From the NCBI RefSeq assembly GCF_025698545.1, contig NC_068567.1:2728001-2792000 (forward strand): a stretch of 64,000 bases of DNA, given 5' to 3'. The position numbers and the translations under genes were made by a program. The stretch's first letter is position 1. The number at the start of each line of letters is the position of its first letter. Below are positions 25,701 through 37,352 of the stretch, in pieces. Under the pieces are notes generated by a model. The model was not told the origin of the DNA, did no database searches, and saw nothing but the letters and a program-made list of their open reading frames with translations. Source of the stretch: Gossypium raimondii. Taxonomy: Eukaryota > Streptophyta > Magnoliopsida > Malvales > Malvaceae.

Positions 25701-28700
25701 AGAAGACTTCAAATATTTCATGTTAAAGGATTGTAACATAGATGTTGCTCTTGCCATCTGTCTACAAAATCGTCACACAAGTGATGAAGTTTATGTCGTA
25801 GAATTTTATTGGCCTCCAACTGAGAGTGAAATATCAAAATCCGTAGCTCTTCGTATCTTCGATGACTTGAAACATATGAAGACAACGTTTGTAACAGTAA
25901 AAGTTCAAGGCCCCGAAATTAAGTTCCAAGAAGAAGCCATTTCAAGCATTCCTACATCTTCAAACACGGCAATGCCTTTGAAAATAGCTGAAGAAGCAAG
26001 GGGCATTCATGCAAAAGAAATAAATGCGCATATTGAGCAGGTAATTACATTACCTTATATATTCTTATATTATTTTCCCTTTGGATAAAATATTGAAATC
26101 ATATAAAGTAATATACATGATTTATTATTCTCATTTTTCATAGATTATTTTCAATGATGACTCTCAGATTGTGGAAACAAAACGAAACAAACAGAGAAAG
26201 TTGAGGTCAAAGGTTTGGGTGGACTTTCATAAGTCTGAAGAAGAAGGAAAACAAGTAGCCAAATGTGAACACTGCCCCAAGGTGCTTACTGGGTCAAGTA
26301 AGAGTGGAACCACACACTTGAATAACCACTCGAAAGTATGTCCTGGAAAGAAAAAACAAAATCAAGAAAGCCAGTTGATACTTCCAGTTGATACCAATGA
26401 AAGAAGCTCAACATTTGATCAAGAAAGGAGTCACTTGGCTCTTGTGAAAATGGTTATTAGGCAGCAGTATCAATTAGATCTGGCTGGTCAAGAAGCCTTC
26501 AAGAATTTTGTGAAAGGTTTGCAGCCAATGTATGAGTTTCAATCAAGAGATAAATTGTTATCTGGCATACATCGCATCTATAATGAAGAGAGAGAGAAAC
26601 TTCAGTTGTATTTTGATCAGCTTGCTTGCAAATTAAATTTGACAGTAAGTTTGTCGAAGAACAATCATGGAAAGACTGCATATTGTTGTTTGATAGCACA
26701 TTTTATTGATGATAGTTGGGAACTAAAGATGAAGACTCTTGGTTTGAGAACTTTGGAGCATATCAATGACACAAAAGCTGTTGGTGGGATTATTCAGAGC
26801 TTAGTTTCGGAGTGGAATATAGGCAATAAAGTACGTTCCATAACTGTGGATAACTCTTTTTTGGATGACAGTATGGTTCAACAGATAAAAGAAAATTGTC
26901 TCAGTAATCTAGTCTCCCTTTCTTCAACTCATTGGTTCATCAATTGCACTCTTCTTGAGGATGGGTTTCGTGAGATGGATGACCTACTTTTTAAGTTAAA
27001 GAAGTCCATTGAATATGTCACTGAAACAAAACATGGAAGATTGAAATTCCAAGAAGCTGTAGATCAAGTGAAGCTACAAGATGGGAAATCATGGGATGAT
27101 CTTTCTCTCAAGCTGGAATCAGACTTTGGCATACTTGATAGTGCTTTGAGATCAAGAGAAATCTTATGTAAACTGGAGCAAATTGATGGCAATTTTAAAC
27201 TAAACCCATCAATGGAGGAATGGGAGAATGCAGCAGCTCTACAGAGTTGTTTGAGATGCTTTGATGATATCAAAGGAACTCAATCCCTTACTGTAAGCTT
27301 GTACCTTCCAAAGCTTTGTGACATATACAAGAAATTTCTTCAGTTGGAAAGAAGCAATCCTTCATTTGTTACATTGATGAAGAGGAGATTCGACCACTAT
27401 TGGAGATTATGCAATTCGGCATTAGCTGTTGCATCTGTTCTTGATCCAAGGTTAAAATTTAAAGTTGTGGAGTTCTCATATATAGTGATTTATGGCCATG
27501 ATAGTAAGGTGCAATTGAACACGTTTCGTGAAGTTCTTACGAATGTCTACAATGAGTATGCCAATGAAACCAAAAATCAAACTACATCCGCTTCAGTCTT
27601 GGATGATATCAATTGGCTTGGAAATAATTCTATTTGGGACTCCTTCAGTAAATTTGTAACTGCAAGCGAGGCCTCATCGAAGTCAGAGCTTGAGATTTAC
27701 TTAGATGAACATTTAATTCCCATGGATGGAGCAATCTTTGACATACTTGGTTGGTGGTCTGATAAATCTCAAAAGTTTCCAATACTTGCAAAGATGGCTC
27801 GAGATTTCCTCGCGATTCCGGTATCAATTTTCATACCATGTTCAAATATTAAGGCCACGATCAATAATCCAGCCTACAATATCTTGAATCCTGAGAGCAT
27901 GGAAGCTTTGGTATGCAGTGAAAACTGGTTGGAAACTCCAAAAGGAAGTAAGTCTTTACTCTTAATTTGTTTAGATCCTTCAATTATATTTTCCTACACT
28001 TTATTTAGGGTCTTCTCTGTTCTTTAGTATTACATTATCTTATCACTTACCAGTGTTGATTTGCCATCACAGATGATGGAGAAAATCATGAACCCACACA
28101 AACTATGGTAGGCATTGTACATAAAATATGATTAGAAGCTGTCTCCATTGAATTTTTTTTCGTATGCCTGCCTTGAAAACTGAATTACCTTAATGCATTT
28201 TCATTTCATAGGATAAAGGAAAAAGGAAGCTGGATGAAGACACTTGTGTCAGAAAAAAACCCAAACCTTCGAATTGTGAGAAAGCTATTAGTACTGAAGA
28301 TATTGCCAGAGATTCCAACAACAATGGTAATTAATCTATACTTATTATTAACTACTATGCTACTCAAACTCGAATGTCAATCTTAATATGAGTATTTAAC
28401 TTAAAATTAATTAAACTGTTGAAATATCATATGGTAATACATTTAATTTTAATTCAATGGTGTTGCAATGTTTTCAGATGAACCTGCTGGAGAAATTTCA
28501 ATAGGAAGTAAGTACATTAGTTAATTTGTTTATTTAATTTGCTATTAAATTGTAGTTGAATTTCTTGACAAGGTTTTTTTTTTTTCTCTTTATTTCTCAT
28601 CTTGGACTGAATCTGAAAGAGCTGCAAACAGAGAACAGTAGCAAAAATGGGTGTTATGGAGAAACTAGTAGTGGAAACAAATCCAAAGCTTCCAACAAAA

Positions 28701-30577
28701 TGGTAGGAGGTTGAATGTTGATTTTTACTCTTTTTTTTTTCTTTATTTAAAGAATAAATGTTATTATTTTACTTGAAATGAAAAGATGGGAACTATTTCT
28801 TTACGGGACATTCACCAAGAAAAGTCATCATCAGGTATTTTCAACTAAATCAACTACTTGAATAATGATTTTCTTCAACATTGGAATGGCTTAAATTATT
28901 AAACAAAGCTTTTTGTTACAGAACTTAATCATGGAAGAAACGTTGAGGACGTTTCGAGTGGTGATTCATCATCCGACAATGATCAATCAGATCAACTTCA
29001 GAGTTCATCTTCCGAGTCTGATGTTGAAATAACATTAAAAGAGCAAGGATCATGGTCTGAACAGGTTCATACTTCATTTATTTGGTTATAAATATACATA
29101 CATTCTTCTAGTTTTATTCATACATCAAGATTTTATTTGGTTATTGTTGTTATAGGATATTAAGGCATATTTACTCTCGGAGTTTACAGAAAAGGAGAAT
29201 GAACTGATAGATACATGGCAAAAGAATGAGTTGAAGGGGTATGTTGCTAGTTTTGATAAGTTAATATTAGAATATGAAGTGATGATCATAATCTAGCTAT
29301 ATAACGACGTTTATATCTCACAGAAAAATGATTGGACGAGATAAATATTTTAAAATCCAGGGTGAGAAATTAGCACCTCTACTCATGATGCCCCAAGGTG
29401 ATGAAACTCGAGAAGAGTACTATATTGAGGATTTGGTAAGTAATTATCGAATGTATAATGATCAAGGACAAATTAATTCGATAATTTGTATATTTATATC
29501 ATTTTCATAATCATATATTTGTGTTATGCATTATATATATTTTTCTCATGTTGTGTTCAGTGTTATCATGTCTACAATCTAGTATGAATCTGATTGTAAA
29601 TAAATCGATGGTATTGATTTTTATGTTATGATGCAGGTTGTTAATACGTTTTTGAATTGCTTAAGAAGAGATCTGACAAATTTCCAAATATATACATCAA
29701 TCACTATTCATTTGGCTCACAAATAGCTGTAAGAATTTTTATCTTGCCAAAATTTATCAATATTTCTATATATATATATATATATATATAAAGTATCATA
29801 TTTTTGCAATCATCAGACTCAATTGATAGAAGGACCAAGAACAGAACAAGAAGTATTAGCTTGGGTTAAAGTTGATGAGCTAAGGGGTGCACATAAAGTA
29901 AGCTCTTGATTTTTTTTTTCTTTTTAGTTTATACTTGGGATGTAATTGTTTACATTACAGTAAGAAAAATCAATCGTAATTTAAATCGTGGATTGTTACT
30001 AACAATAATTGTTTTTCCTTTTTCTTTTTTGGATATGTGATTGTAGATGTTTCTACCAATGAGTTTATCAAAACATTGGGTTCTTTTCTATGTGGATACC
30101 AAAGAGAAGAAGATTTCATGGTTGGATCCAATAGCATCTTCTCGAATAAGGTCTTATAATGTCGAAAAAGACATAATATTACAATGGTTTACAACTCTTC
30201 TACTGCCAAAGTTGGGTTATGTTGATGCAAAGGAATGGCCATTTTTAGTGCGTAATGATATTCCAGAGCAAAAAAAGTAAGCATTCATCTCTAAAAAAAA
30301 TCTGTAGCTTTTTTATCTTTTATTTACTCGTTATCTTATTTTTCTTTTCTTTTGTACTACAACGTAAAGCTTGGTTGATTGTGCGGTGTTCGTGATGAAA
30401 TATGGTGATTGTCTTACACATGGTGATTGCTTTCCTTTCAAACAAGAAGACATGGTTCATTTCCGTCGTGGCATCTTTGTTGATATATACCGTGGAATAA
30501 TACATAAAAAAAATAAACAAAGATTGATGCATTGTTTAGGAACTCAAAGTTGTAAGGACGTGAATTCAAATTTTTGA
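22749..30577 (+). CDS. Fusion gene: GRAS + NLP-GAF + BED/hAT + Ulp1 protease
   Basis: Sixteen exons join with GT-AG borders and matching phase: 22749-23883, 24644-24693, 25399-26040, 26144-27947, 28073-28107, 28212-28326, 28478-28507, 28620-28702, 28786-28834, 28922-29064, 29156-29238, 29324-29435, 29637-29728, 29817-29897, 30047-30276 and 30370-30577. Residues 1-378 resemble a GRAS domain (LLLFCAEAIENRD, LHLIDF at about 109, a SAW motif at 356-358). Residues about 396-560 resemble the N-terminal GAF-like domain of NIN-like proteins (LALTWA, FEKAFESRDGYHF, VALAICL). From about 628 comes a BED finger (CEHC...H...H...C), then a hAT transposase-like body with a C-terminal dimerisation segment. 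The last exons form a C48/Ulp1 protease fold with His (30074), Asp (30125) and Cys (30380). In exon 13 a T5 run appears one base short, so frame 0 stops at 29724-29726 (about 1456 residues) and the protease lies in the shifted frame. Two or more genes cannot be excluded without transcripts. Confidence 0.65.
23940..24364. mobile_element. Foldback MITE in intron 1 of the fusion gene
   Basis: The left end reads AAATTATAAAAATAATCA and the reversed right end AAATTATAAAAATAGTCA. Further in, ATGTTACGTTTTAGTCACTTA on the left is matched by an inverted counterpart near 24290, and CCAACTTGGA on the left by TCCAAGTTGG. The structure is a long imperfect hairpin typical of small non-autonomous DNA elements. 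Confidence 0.7.
29649..29653 (+). other. Apparent 1-nt deletion in T run (frameshift)
   Basis: Exon 13 of the fusion gene is 92 nt, but a multiple of three is needed to link exons 12 and 14. Before the five-T run the Ulp1-like frame starts VVNTF; after it the family-like reading (KRSDKFPNIYINHYSFGSQ) is in another frame. The unshifted frame meets TAG at 29724. Either a real disabling change or a homopolymer base lost in assembly. Confidence 0.7.
29767..29791. repeat. TA microsatellite
   Basis: About twelve TA units in the intron between exons 13 and 14 of the fusion gene. Confidence 0.8.
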
Positions 30578-31192
30578 AATTTGATGGAAATTATTGGGTT
30601 TTTTTATTACTTTTTTTATGCATGTATGATATTTTCACTTTGGGATCTAGGTTTAGTTTCTATGTCAAAAAGTAAAACTATTTTCAATTTGATAAATTAA
30701 ATATTACAAGCTTAATAAATTATTTGGTACTTGAATTTGACTTATTTTTAATGTAATATCAGTGTTATTTATTAGTTCAATTTAGTACATATATTTAAGA
30801 AAATTTGTATATTTGATAATAATATTAACTAAAGGGGTGTTTGGTTCGCTGTAATCACATTACAGCCCGAATCGGTTACTGGCCGATTACCTCCATTGCG
30901 TGTAATAGCTATTACGGCCCCTCAGCGCGGATTAGGGATTCTGCTTGCTTTTCATCTTCTTTTCCATTTTTTTGCCCTCATCAAGCTTCCGAGTCTCCCA
31001 CGTTTCCCTTCCAGGTAATTTCATTTCCCTTCCATCGGTTCTGCCATCGGTTCTGATCGTTCATTTCTTTTACTTTCTTCATTTTATTTCTTCATGGATT
31101 ATCTCTGTTTATTTCTCTGTTATTTCTCTTTTTCCACCCCTTGATCTACTTGTATATTTGAAAATGAAATTAAAAAAAGTGGTAATGTGCAG

Positions 31193-31328
31193 GGAAAGGG
31201 AACAGGGAGTTTTGGTAAAAGAAGGAACAAGACCCACACTCTCTGCGTTAGGTGTGGCCGCCGTGGCTTCCATCTCCAGAATAGCCGTTGCTCTGCCTGT
31301 GCTTTCCCTGCTGCTCGTAAGAGGACAT
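31193..31328 (+). pseudogene. RPL37: Ribosomal protein L37 fragment (eL37)
   Basis: One exon with AG acceptor and GTAAGT donor encodes the N-terminal half of cytosolic eL37: [20 protein letters not shown], then [18 protein letters not shown] with the four zinc-ligand Cys, ending PAARKRT. The C-terminal half (the NWSVKAIRRK region and beyond) is missing. Upstream there is a pyrimidine-rich stretch and a possible donor (CCAG|GTAATTTC) but no ATG beside it, whereas in L37 genes the start codon sits on a separate first exon. Splicing straight to the next recognisable exon at 32076 would create TGA at the junction. A captured, broken copy inside the inverted-end element. Confidence 0.85.
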
Positions 31329-32075
31329 GTAAGTGCCTCGTCCGCTTTTTCTTTGTTATCAAGATCGTTTATTGTGCTTTTCGTTTTTGTTGTTAACTTT
31401 GTTCCTAAGTCTAAATTGCAACTAGATTTCTCGGATTGACTAGTGGGGTTTCTTTCTTTATGTGCTTCCAGAATTGATGTTGATGTATTGGAATACGGGT
31501 GATTTAATGTTACCTTAAATTCGTACAAACTCTGAAACTAATTAAGTGTTTATTTACCTTGAATAAAAATATTGGGAGTAGCTAGAAATTATGATCGGTA
31601 CTTAGTTTATTAGTTTTAGGTTTTGATTTGGGTATAAATCTTTATGCCTCAAGCATCATTTCCAATGAACAATTAGGATGCTTGTTAATATTGATAGTAA
31701 TTGAAGAATTGGAGAATTTCAACCGATTTGCTAATTGCTAAGGTTTTTTTCGATTTGGGTTTCATGATCATATACGGTGGACATTGTCAAGATTCGTGTA
31801 TGCATATATGTTTTCTTTTTCATACTGCTAGGTGCTTACATTCAGGTATATTTTCTTTAAAATAGTTGGGATTGTTCGTGTTCTGTTGGGTATGATTTGC
31901 AAATGGATTTTGATTGGAAGTTTTAGGTAAACCCATGGTATCTCTGTATATCAGCTGAATGGAAAGTTTGTGTGATTATTGATATATCCATGTGGTGAAA
32001 TACTCGGATTTTGGTGAAATACTCTGATTGTTTAAAATCTTGCTGGCTTTCAGTATACTGCTCTTCTTTTGATAG

Positions 32076-33896
32076 GAACAAGTACCAATTGGCTCTGCAG
32101 AGGTTCGGGCTGTTTTCAGCAGTGGTAGTGGTCGTGTTGCTGGATGTATGGTAACAGAGGGAAAGATAGTGGATGGTTGTGGCATCCGTGTCATTCGAAA
32201 TGGTTGCACAGTCCATGTCAGTGTTCTTGATTCATTGCGAAGGGTTAAGGAAATTGTTAAAGAGGTATACTGCTGATTGATAGTACCGTTTTTTTTTCTT
32301 TGTTCACGTTTCTATCATCAGCTCTCTTTAATATGAAATTTTAATGCATGCTGACTCTTCCAGTAAACTTTTTCATGTCTTTCTCATATGTATCTGCTGG
32401 CATATTGGCTACTACAGATAAGTATGTAAATATTATCTAATAATTGTGCTTGGGAGGATTTGATGGGTTTGATATGCTGCCTAGTAATTTGACATAAAGA
32501 TGAGAGAAAAAAATCAAAATAATGGATAAAATTGCATATAAAAAGATCCGCAACCAGAAGTTTCTATGTTGAATATTTAGATGGGAGATCATTGTATATT
32601 TGATTAATAATAAGTCAAGTTTAGCTAAGCAGTGGGATGAACAAAATATTGAATTCTTTGTACTTGTTTCCAACTTGGACTATATGAAGTGTGGTAAGGT
32701 TTGTTTTGTAAAGATAGCAACCTGCATTGACGATTTTCTTAGAAGCTGGGTGATCCTCAACTGAAATTTTGAATGATAGACTGAACTCATGTTCATCTTT
32801 GATTGCCTTTGTGGTTGGAAGTGTTTTGCCTTTGAGTGTATTTTTGGATCCTTTCCCCAACCAAAAAAAGTGTTTTTTTTTTAAATTTATTTTAGTATGA
32901 ATGGTATGATTGACAATTAGGAATTTTCTTAAATTTAAAAAGTGTTTTTTAAATCTATTTTCTATAATAATTAGGAATTTTCAGTTTCATGGGATGCCAA
33001 GGATAGATTTTGATTATAGTATATATATTGTATCAACAGTAGATGCATCTAATTGTAGTGGGCTTCTCCTGTTCATTTGTCTGATGAAATGGTTCTAATT
33101 CAATGCCTTGGAACATCTTTTGATCTTAGTATTTTACTTGTCAGTGAGCCGATCTTTGTCCTGATTTTTGTAATGTAAGATCCAGTGGCATTGCTTTTAA
33201 TGCCTTTGCCTTGGTTTTGTTAATCCTTTTCAGTTTCATGGGATGCCAAGGATAGATTTTGATTATAGTATATATATTGTATCAACAGTAGATGCATCTA
33301 ATTGTAGTGGGCTTCTCCTGTTCATTTGTCTGATGAAATGGTTCTAATTCAATGCCTTGGAACATCTTTTGATCTTAGTATTTTACTTGTCAGTGAGCCG
33401 ATCTTTGTCCTGATTTTTGTAATGTAAGATCCAGTGGCATTGCTTTTAATGCCTTTGCCTTGGTTTTGTTAATCCTTTTCATTATGTTGAGAAATGTTTA
33501 TGGAAGTTACTTCTGTTATAGGAAGTTTAATGTTTGGTAAAGTTGGATTGTGGTCTTGTACTTCTAGATCATGTTTGAAGATGCTTTTTCGAGAGAGGCT
33601 AGGTCAATCATCTTGCAAAATGGCTATATCAGCATCAATATCTTCAGCTTTCTTACTAAAATTGTATGGTTGATAATTTAGGGGATGCGGGAATTCTCCT
33701 TGGTTTCATATTTAGTTGATAATTTTGTGGACAGGTAAATGCTGGTTTGGAGTGTGCTATGGGAGTGGAAGATTATGATCAATGGCAGGAAGGAGATATT
33801 CTTGAGGCCTTCAACACTGTTCAAAAGAAGCGAACACTTGAAGAGGCATCTACTTCAATGGCAGCCACACTGGAAGAAGTAGGAGTCGAGTTGTAG
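32076..33896 (+). pseudogene. IF-2 (organellar) C-terminal fragment, two exons
   Basis: Exons 32076-32264 (63 codons) and 33735-33896 (54 codons with TAG) join in phase 0. Translation gives EQVPIGSAEVRAVFSSGSG, then GRVAGCMVTEGKIV and LDSLRRVKEIVKE, followed by VNAGLECAMGVEDYDQWQEG and DILEAFNTVQKKRTLEEAS. This is the end of bacterial-type initiation factor IF-2 of the chloroplast kind (domain IV). The GTPase domain and all upstream exons are absent, so no IF-2 function is possible. The intron is kept, which shows capture at the DNA level rather than through a processed transcript. The frame is open to the stop, so capture may be recent. Confidence 0.85.
32978..33475. repeat. Direct tandem duplication, 2 x 249 bp
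   Basis: Copies 32978-33226 and 33227-33475 read identically by eye, both starting TTTTCAGTTTCATGGGATGCC and ending TTTTGTTAATCC. It lies in the intron between the two IF-2 exons of the captured fragment. Confidence 0.95.
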
Positions 33897-35763
33897 AATG
33901 ACACTGGCTTCAAAACTCAGATCATTTGGTTTTCTTGATGGAATCAAAATTTTCATGAAAGAGGCAAACCACCATGTAGTGTGTCTACTGCTGCTTTGGC
34001 TATTGCTCAATGTGCATTGATATAAGAGATTTTGCCTCATGCAACTTATTTTGGAATGCAGCATGTTGAGGTTTGTGGACAAACAAGATTTTTGCCATTG
34101 TTGGTTTATTTTTATTTAATGTATGCTGTATATATTAACATCTCATTCCAGCTTTGCATTTGGAAAGACTGGATAGTTAGTTACATATTCCACAGGATTC
34201 ATTGTAGAAAATACCTTGGAACATTTAACCCAAAATGAGGAAAAAGGAATATAGTTGGATAAGTGTGGGATAATGTCTTGAAACTTGCTGAGACAATCTG
34301 ATGCATTTTCTCATCCTGTGAATCTGTATATGTGAGCAGAGTTTAAAAAGAAAAGACAGGATTTAACCATCGGTCGTGAACTGGTGGCTCATCTCATTTT
34401 GGTACTATATCGATGGGTAAATATATTTTTTAGTCCCTATTTTTGGTTTTAATGTTCATTTTGGTACTTATGTTTTTAATGGTCGTATTTTGTTTCATTT
34501 TGGTTTCATCATTTCAACCATTCAAGGAGGATCGGCAATTGGTTTGAGTATAAATTATTAAATTTAAAAGGTTTTTATTTTTGTTTAAAATTATATATTT
34601 ACCTCCGATTAAATAGTTCAAACAAATTTTAAAAAAAGTTTCTACTCAAATAATGTATTTGTTTTTGACTCAATATTTAAATCGAAAATGTTCTTACACC
34701 AACATTATAAACTTTTTAATATACATTTATTTGACAAATTAATTGCTAAAATATATTTTTATGAAACACGAAATCGGGCTTTTATCTTTTTAAGAAAGTG
34801 TAAATTAATTTTTAGAAATATTTCTTTTTGAATGAAATCTATTTTTCATCAATTTTAAAATCTGCAAATAAAATAGACTCTAAATTTTTAGATAATATGT
34901 TGTTTTTATAAATATAAATATTTTTCTCAGAAAATATAATTTTTTATAAATTTTATTTTCATATAAAAATTGAGTTTTACATTAAATGATTTTTTATTTT
35001 TAAAAATATATTTTATAGTATTATATATTATGATTTTATTAAATTCATATAAGAATATTTAATATTAAGAATTTTATTAAATTATATATTTTTATTAAAT
35101 TATATTTAATAATAATTATGTTAAAATATGATTAAATTATTTATTATTTATATTAATAATCTTATTAAAATTTAATAACAATAACAATAATCATCTACCT
35201 AAAAAAAATTCTGTTAAGGGTATTCTAGTCATTTTAGTTTTTTTCCTTATGCTATTACACCTCTATTCCATTCAACCAAACACAAGAATACCATTACGCC
35301 TTAATTCCATTCCATTCAACCAAACAAAAGAATTACCTATTACGCCTCTATTTCATTACGCCTCTATTCCATTACAGTGAACCAAATGTGCTCTAGAAGT
35401 TAGACAGTTCAGATTCAATGCAATAAAACTGTTTATTATCTTAAGGAACTTTCATCTATTTTAATGAATCTTATTTCTTTGATAATTTTGTATTGCAAAA
35501 GTGAAAGGATTAAGTATATTTTTGAAAAGTAACAATTTTATTGCATTAAATATTCAATAATAAGAACTGTTTAATTTTTAATGTTTCAGTGTTATTTAAT
35601 ATATATTTATTTTAATTGTTTATATTTTAAATAATTTAACTAGAATTAGAGAATATGTTGAATACGGATGGATGTATAATAATAATTTCATATATTTAAA
35701 TTTAGATGATGTTTACAGCCTAAAAATCTTGAATTTTAGAATCATCATAATGTAAATTATTTC

Positions 35764-36578
35764 GATAAAAGTACCATGGAGAGCCCTATTGTAAGATGCG
35801 GATTTCATTTTGCCCCCTTTACTAAAAATGAGCAAATTAATCCATATAAAAAGTGCAAATTGACCCTTCCATGTTGTTAAGTAATGATTTGGCTTTTTCA
35901 ATTTTTTTTTTTTAACATAAGTGCCTTGGAATTAAATGGTGAGCACGATAAGATAAAAGTACCATGAAGACATTTGTATTATTCTATTAAAAATTTTATT
36001 CATTTCTACTATTAAATGTTGATGTGGCTAACGGAAGAACTAAATACTAACACATGACATGGCATGTGTACCTCATGCTAACGTGATAATATTTTTAAAA
36101 ATTAAAAAAATCCTTAAAAAATAAATATTTTTTATAATTATTTAAAAACACCTTCAAGATGAAGTGAGACAGATGGTTGTCCTAATTCATTTCATCCTGG
36201 ATATGGTCTTTCAAATAAATTATAGAAACATAAAAGAATTATTTAAAATTTATTAAGAATCTTTTTAGAATTAATAAAATTATAAAGAAAGTCCAAAATA
36301 ATATTGAACAAATGGTTATAATCATTTTTAAATATTTGCTGACGTGACATTGTGACAAAATCTACCACATCAGTATAAGACACATGTGGCAAACCACGCA
36401 TAAGTGTTTAGTTGCTCTATCAATCACGTCATCACTTAAAAGTATAAATAGATAGTTTTTCTAGCAAAAGGATATATTTACTCTTTGTATAAAGCACAAT
36501 GATTAATTTACGTATTTTTTAAGTAGGGACAAAATTCAATCCGACTTTTATTACAAATGTCTCCATCGTTCTTTTACT
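35764..36578. mobile_element. Foldback element with nested GATAAAAGTACCATG arm
   Basis: The left arm begins GATAAAAGTACCATGGAGA and the reversed right arm AGTAAAAGAACGATGGAGACA. Both then pass through CGGATT and TCATTTTG/TTTTGTCCC stretches. A second copy of the left arm (AGATAAAAGTACCATGAAGA) lies near 35950, so one element may have inserted in another. Confidence 0.55.
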
Positions 36579-37189
36579 TAGCCTACTCATATCTTTTAAT
36601 CCCACATCACTTACACAAAAAAAACTTAAAAAATCTAAATCATCACTTAACGCATATATAGATAGAATTTTTAACGAAAATACTAATTTACACTTTTTCT
36701 AACATACAAAAGTTAATTTATCAATTTACTAAGTAAATTAACAAAATGCAATTTACCCTAATATAAGGTTCTCTACTATACTTTTTAGCAAATTATTCCC
36801 TGTTTTTTAATATATTACTTTGATAATCATCATTTTAGGAGGTGGCTTGAGAATATTTTCATTTATGTTGTATAGAGAGTAAGGAATAGTAGGTCATTCG
36901 TTAAATAAAAAATGGAGCCTTCACAACTGAAGACACAAGTCAAGAAGGCCATATCTACCATATATGTATGGCATAGTGGTTGCATGACTGCATGTTCACT
37001 TGTGACACCTGCCTACTTTAGATAATAAAATATATATTAAACAAAAATAACAAGTAAATGTCGCTAGTAAAGGTAACCAACCGATTTATCAGATTTTTAA
37101 GGTATTTATTACTTTTTATTTTTAAATATTATAAATTTTTAACAAAAACCTAAATTGATTTGTATTTATAATTCAAATAATTTTTTTTA

Positions 37190-37352
37190 ACAATTTCATC
37201 ATAGGTTTTGATCGTATCTGCTCTTTTAAATACAATACCTAGAATTTTTTATAGCCCCTCATTTTCGCATAAATAAGAAGGTAATGCACTACTCGAACCT
37301 AAGTTTTATTGTATTGGCAACAATGTCCCTACCAATTGAACTAAAACTCAAT
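37190..37352 (-). mobile_element. tRNA-derived SINE
   Basis: On the minus strand the head reads GAGTTTTAGTTCAATTGG then TAGGGACATTG, with an A box (TAGTTCAATTGG, 37331-37342). About 30 bases on is a B box (GGTTCGAGT, near 37293-37301). This is Pol III promoter spacing as in plant SINEs. A diverged body follows without a clear poly(A) end. The 3' limit is approximate. Confidence 0.6.

Larger units (their letters stand above)
30833..35398. mobile_element. Pack-type element with captured gene fragments
   Basis: The left end contains GTTTGGTTCGCTGTAAT; the right end, reversed, contains ATTTGGTTCACTGTAATGG, and ATTACGCCTCTAT-like subrepeats lie beside it. The outermost bases differ (GGGGTG against GAGCACA), and no convincing target duplication was found, so the superfamily is open. 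PIF/Harbinger-like and hAT-like ends were both considered. Inside lie two unrelated host gene fragments on the plus strand, L37 and IF-2, both flanked by intron sequence. No transposase is visible, so the element would be non-autonomous. The right part (34420-35220) is very AT-rich with no gene. It starts 250 bases past the stop of the fusion gene. Confidence 0.65.

Noticed and set aside
29328-29510. 60-codon frame starting MIGRDKYFK
   Set aside because: It is exon 12 of the fusion gene (29324-29435) read on into its intron, not a separate gene.
31109-31528. 139-codon minus-strand open frame
   Set aside because: It lies opposite the L37 exon fragment and matches no family; the plus-strand reading carries the Cys ligands of eL37.
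30833-35398. Functional chloroplast IF-2 gene
   Set aside because: Only the two last exons are present. The GTPase domain is absent and an unrelated L37 exon lies upstream within the same inverted ends.
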